Shown here in pieces: positions 22,843 to 25,540 of a DNA stretch of 25,540 nt. The notes beneath the pieces are model-generated. The model was given only the letters and a program-made list of their open reading frames with translations. It did no database searches and was not told the origin of the DNA. The stretch is from G020353355 sp050116155 (lineage in GTDB: Bacteria; Desulfobacterota; Desulfobacteria; Desulfobacterales; JAHEIW01), in the NCBI GenBank assembly GCA_050116155.1, contig JASFPE010000017.1, positions 1 through 25,540 of the forward strand. Reading direction: 5' to 3'. A program made the position numbers and the translations under genes. Every line of letters starts with the position of its first letter. The first letter of the stretch is position 1.

Positions 22843-24225
22843 TTAGCTGTTGATTCTGCGTTGGGCCGTGATATGGTATCGCTTCATTCGATTCCAAACC
22901 GTAACCCGCGAAACGCCTAAAATTTGCGCGGCCCTGGACTGGTTACCGCCGGTTTCTTCAAGCGCATCGATCAGCTGTTTTTTCTTCAAGGCTTCCCGGT
23001 TTACGGATGCTTTTTTCCTGGTTTTCAAAGATCCAGGGCTCTGGTAGATGTCCGGAGGGAAATGATAGGGCTGAATCGTGGATTGCTGGCAGGTAACAAA
23101 CGCGTACTCAAAGGCGCTTTTGAGTTCCCGGACATTTCCCGGCCAGGAATATGTCATCAACTGCTCCATGGCTTCGGTGGTCATACCTTGAATATTTTTG
23201 TCGCTTTTGAGCTGCAGACGGCGAAAAAAAGATTCAGCCAGCAGCGGAATGTCCTCCACGCGTTCTTTCAAAGACGGCACGGTGATGGGTATCACGTTAA
23301 TCCGGTAAAAGAGATCCTCCCGGAAACCGCCCTGTTTAACCAGCCTCCTGAGATTACGGTTGGTCGCCGTAATTATTCTCACGTCAACCGGGATGGCTCT
23401 GTTATCCCCTACGCGTTCGATGACCTTTTCTTCCAGTACCCGCAACAGTTTGACCTGGACGGTCAAGGGCAGGTCGCCGATTTCGTCCAGGAAGATATCG
23501 CCGCCACGGGCCGCTTCGAATCTGCCCTGACGGCTCTTGACCGCACCGGTAAATGCGCCTTTGACGTGTCCGAAAAGCTCACTCTCCAGCAGTGATTCCG
23601 TCAGGGCGGCGCAGTTAACTTTGACGAAGGGTTTTCGTTTGCGTCCACTGATCTTGTGAATGGCACTGGCGACCAATTCTTTGCCCGTCCCGCTCTCTCC
23701 AAAAATAATCACCGGGGCATCTGATTGGGCCGCATTGGTGATGAGATCATTGACCTGCTGCATGGAAACTGACGTTCCCAGTAATCCATGGAAACCATTT
23801 TCCGATCTGAGCTCCCGCCGAAATGCCGCAATCTGGTTATCTTTTTCAACAATTTCAGTAATGTCTGTGACGGTTTCGACTGCCCCCATGGCTTTACCGG
23901 AGGTGTCATGAAGCAGAGAAGCATTCTTTAACACCTGAATGTGACTGCCGTCCTTTCTCGTGAAGGTACACTTGCGCATATCCAGCTTTCCCGTCTTAAA
24001 CAACGCGCACCAGTGATCGCCCGATCCTTCGAAGGCAATTTCACAGATATCGCAATTTAAGATCAAGCAAGGTTTGCCGATCATCTCATTCCTTGTATAC
24101 CCGGATATTTTTTCAAGCGCCTTATTTGCGGAAACGATGGTGCCGCTCGAATCCACGATCATGATCCCATCCTGAATCGTGTCGACTACGGTCTTCCAGT
24201 ACTGGTTTAACTCCTGTTCAAGCAT
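22843..24225 (-). CDS. PAS sigma-54-dependent activator with cysteine-rich PAS domain
   Basis: This 460-residue one-component activator starts at ATG 24225 with GAAAGG eight bases upstream. It has one PAS domain (about 8-128), a AAA+ domain (Walker A GESGTGKE 176-183, GAFTGA 223-228, Walker B DIFLDEIGD about 243-251) and a Fis-type helix-turn-helix (about 418-450, GGNQSRAAQILGVSRVTVW region). The PAS domain carries five cysteines (Cys53, 58, 61, 73, 86), three of them in CLILNCDIC, consistent with an Fe-S or thiol sensor (inference). It is divergent from the TusA-fold/NifX/Mrp operon, whose sigma-54 promoter lies at 24482-24497; TGTTAA palindromes between them are likely binding sites. It ends at a strong terminator. 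Confidence 0.94.
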   Translation of the reverse strand: MLEQELNQYWKTVVDTIQDGIMIVDSSGTIVSANKALEKISGYTRNEMIGKPCLILNCDICEIAFEGSGDHWCALFKTGKLDMRKCTFTRKDGSHIQVLKNASLLHDTSGKAMGAVETVTDITEIVEKDNQIAAFRRELRSENGFHGLLGTSVSMQQVNDLITNAAQSDAPVIIFGESGTGKELVASAIHKISGRKRKPFVKVNCAALTESLLESELFGHVKGAFTGAVKSRQGRFEAARGGDIFLDEIGDLPLTVQVKLLRVLEEKVIERVGDNRAIPVDVRIITATNRNLRRLVKQGGFREDLFYRINVIPITVPSLKERVEDIPLLAESFFRRLQLKSDKNIQGMTTEAMEQLMTYSWPGNVRELKSAFEYAFVTCQQSTIQPYHFPPDIYQSPGSLKTRKKASVNREALKKKQLIDALEETGGNQSRAAQILGVSRVTVWNRMKRYHITAQRRINS

Positions 24226-24280
24226 TGTTTAAACCTTTCATTAACTCTACAATTTGTGAGCAAAGCGAACTCGGTTTTCC

Positions 24281-24326
24281 TGTTAAATTTTAACATCTGT
24301 TAATTTTTTTTTTTAACAATTTAACA
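24281..24326. repeat. TGTTAA/TTAACA palindromes, candidate activator binding sites
   Basis: TGTTAAATTTTAACA (24281-24295) is a perfect palindrome. TGTTAA (24298-24303) and TTAACA (24313-24318) form a second, wider one, and TTTAACA (24320-24326) adds a further half-site. They are 155-200 bp upstream of the -24 box, where sigma-54 activators bind, and 55-100 bp upstream of the divergent activator gene, which allows autoregulation. Confidence 0.6.
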
Positions 24327-24481
24327 CTGGCTTAGCAAGGTATTTTTTCAATTTCATCGTTAAGACGGCGTATTGATATCCAATCGCCATACAGATGAGT
24401 ACTACATTACCTTCTGAAAATATTCATTATTTAATATTTCGGGGCTGGCATTTGATTAAAAAGGTTTAAGTTCTCCACATT

Positions 24482-24497
24482 TGGCATCTTGTTTGCT
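24482..24497 (+). promoter_or_regulatory. Sigma-54 promoter for the TusA-fold/NifX/Mrp operon
   Basis: TGGCATCTTGTTTGCT has exact GG/GC spacing and near-consensus boxes. The start would be near 24508, leaving a leader of about 25 nt that holds the GAGG ribosome site of the TTG-initiated first gene. Confidence 0.78.
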
Positions 24498-24532
24498 CTT
24501 CATGCAAGCGAAAACACGCTCGAGGTGTCTGA

Positions 24533-24775
24533 TTGAAAAAAAGCGGGCCACATAGACTTGATCTTCGAGGAGCCATCATTCCTTTTTCGCTCCTGAAGGC
24601 CAGCCAGGTTTTTAAAATCATAAAGCCCGGTGAGTCGCTGGAAATTTTGTGCAGTGATCCGGATATCCAAGAGGATCTTTTTAAGATATTGCCGAATTCT
24701 TCTTACGAATTGACCCTGATGGAAGGACTAAAAGAAGACGGTTCTTTCCGAATTCAACTGAAAAAGAGCATTTGA
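24533..24775 (+). CDS. TusA/SirA-fold protein lacking the CPxP cysteine
   Basis: This 80-residue protein starts at TTG 24533 with GAGGTG about 7 bp upstream. It aligns by eye with the TusA sulfur-carrier family: LDLRG at 9-13, LLKAS at 20-24, PGESLEILCSDPDIQEDL at 32-49. The catalytic CPxP motif that follows LDLRG in true sulfur carriers is here I-P-F-S (16-19), so the persulfide-carrying cysteine is missing. Cys40 lies elsewhere in the fold. It is therefore probably a regulatory or structural relative rather than a sulfur donor. It opens an operon with NifX-like and Mrp genes, 13 bp before the next gene. Confidence 0.75.
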   Translation: MKKSGPHRLDLRGAIIPFSLLKASQVFKIIKPGESLEILCSDPDIQEDLFKILPNSSYELTLMEGLKEDGSFRIQLKKSI

Positions 24776-24788
24776 TCAAAGAGGCTAA

Positions 24789-25154
24789 ATGATGAAAATT
24801 GCTGTTAGTTCAATGGGTAAAGATCTAAGGGCTCAGCTCGACCCGCGATTTGGCAGATCTGCCTGTTTCATTATCGTTGATCCGCAAAACATGGCATTCG
24901 AGGTCGTGGAAAACCTGCAAAATTTTAATCTACCACAGGGTGCTGGTATCCAGGCGGCTAAGATAATCGTCGATAACCAGGCGGCTGTTTTAATTACGGG
25001 TCATTGTGGGCCGAAAGCCTTCAAGGTATTGCAAAGCGCCGGTGTAAAAATAATCATCGGTGCAAAGGGAAGCGTAGCCGAGGTAATTCAACAATATAAA
25101 GACGGGAAACTGGAAGTCGCCCGGGAAGCAGACGCGGAAGGACATTGGATCTAA
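24789..25154 (+). CDS. NifX/NifB-like iron-molybdenum-cofactor-family protein
   Basis: This 121-residue protein starts at ATG 24789 (or 24792) after AGAGG. It is a NifX/dinitrogenase-cofactor-type domain: KIAVSS at the start, LDPRFGRS (17-24), ITGHCGPKAF (69-78) and GVKIIIGAKGSVAEVIQQY (85-103). Stand-alone members without nitrogenase are common in anaerobes and are often next to Mrp-type ATPases, where a role in metal-cluster handling is assumed. No nif genes are present. Its stop codon overlaps the next start by one base (TAATG), so the two are translationally coupled. Confidence 0.9.
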   Translation: MMKIAVSSMGKDLRAQLDPRFGRSACFIIVDPQNMAFEVVENLQNFNLPQGAGIQAAKIIVDNQAAVLITGHCGPKAFKVLQSAGVKIIIGAKGSVAEVIQQYKDGKLEVAREADAEGHWI

Positions 25155-25540
25155 TGGTTGAAATTCAGAATAAAATGCCGGATCCCCATCAAAATAAGGA
25201 TCCGCAAGCGGAACAGAAGGTAAAGGTCGAGCAGTCTTTGCAAAAAATCAAAAATAAATTCATCGTGATGAGCGGCAAAGGCGGCGTGGGTAAAACCAGC
25301 ACATCGGTCAATCTTTCCATCGTGCTTGCCGACAAAGGCCTCAAGGTCGGTATCATGGACGTCGATCTTCATGGCCCGGATGTACCGAGAATGCTGGGTA
25401 TCAAAGATATTCTAGACATAAACAAAGATCACAAGTTGAATCCCGCCAGTGTTTCGGAAAATCTGAAGGCTGTTTCTATTGAATCCCTTATGCCGAAAAA
25501 GGATGATGCCATCATATGGAGAGGACCCCTTAAGTATTCC
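25154..25540 (+). CDS. mrp: Mrp/NBP35-family P-loop ATPase (partial, 3' end off window)
   Basis: The frame opens at ATG 25154 and runs 129 codons to the window edge. The deviant Walker A KGGVGKT (residues 40-46) and MDVDLHGPDVPRML (73-86) identify the Mrp/ApbC/NBP35 family, which carries or transfers Fe-S clusters during metalloprotein maturation. The lysine/glutamate-rich N-terminal 30 residues contain no cysteines, unlike eukaryotic NBP35. The C-terminal cluster-binding cysteine pair would be outside the window. Together with the NifX-like gene, a cofactor-insertion job for the Fe-S and molybdenum enzymes nearby is plausible (inference). Confidence 0.9.
   Translation, partial: MVEIQNKMPDPHQNKDPQAEQKVKVEQSLQKIKNKFIVMSGKGGVGKTSTSVNLSIVLADKGLKVGIMDVDLHGPDVPRMLGIKDILDINKDHKLNPASVSENLKAVSIESLMPKKDDAIIWRGPLKYS

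Larger units (their letters stand above)
24226..24532. other. Divergent control region with palindromes and a sigma-54 promoter
   Basis: This 307-bp gap lies between the third activator gene and the TusA-fold gene. It has no ORF of note. It holds the TGTTAA palindromes (24281-24326), a poly-T run inside them, and the sigma-54 promoter at 24482-24497. Confidence 0.65.

Noticed and set aside
22924..23595. 223-codon plus-strand ORF
   Set aside because: It is antisense to the AAA+ region of the third sigma-54 activator and has no family features.

Overview
The window reads as a bacterial chromosome segment of moderate G+C. It most resembles an anaerobic, probably sulfate- or sulfur-metabolising Desulfobacterota genome. 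This is inferred from the dense set of sigma-54 activators, PAS-rich two-component genes, soluble Fe-S/flavin redox subunits, TauE/SafE exporters, and the NifX-like/Mrp pair. No rRNA, tRNA, CRISPR array or insertion sequence was seen.

Layout. (1) 1-854, minus: a GcvH-like lipoyl-domain protein with a duplicated cysteine module, cut by the window edge and preceded by a sigma-54 promoter (947-962). (2) 1190-7993, minus: a tightly packed sensory operon. It encodes a small histidine-containing membrane protein, a membrane PAS histidine kinase, an NtrC-type regulator, a receiver-PAS-kinase hybrid, and a PAS-PAS sigma-54 activator. (3) 8204-11519, minus: a transporter cluster of TauE/SafE permease, three-TM membrane protein and ChrA-type transporter, with a sigma-54 promoter at 11708-11723. 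(4) 11520-12254: a 735-bp divergent control region. (5) 12255-18859, plus: a redox operon from its own sigma-54 promoter (12112-12127). It encodes a molybdopterin oxidoreductase without a Tat signal, a four-cluster ferredoxin subunit, a GltD-like flavin/Fe-S NAD(P)H oxidoreductase, a small unknown protein, a CBS-pair protein, and a HoxU/NuoG-like Fe-S subunit. (6) 19052-21615, plus: two tandem GAF paralogs, a divergent kinase-like protein and a UspA protein. (7) 21679-24225, minus: a possible gene remnant, a second TauE/SafE permease and a third PAS/sigma-54 activator with a terminator. (8) 24533-25540, plus: a TusA-fold protein lacking the CPxP cysteine, a NifX-family protein and the start of a Mrp/NBP35 ATPase, behind a fourth sigma-54 promoter and TGTTAA palindromes.

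Working model (inference): sensors with cysteine-rich PAS domains and a membrane module activate sigma-54 promoters. These promoters drive a soluble NAD(P)H-linked molybdenum redox complex, anion exporters for a sulfur oxyanion or similar product, and a carrier or cofactor-handling set (lipoyl, TusA-fold, NifX-like, Mrp). The combination does not match a named pathway that I recognise. The substrate cannot be read from the sequence.
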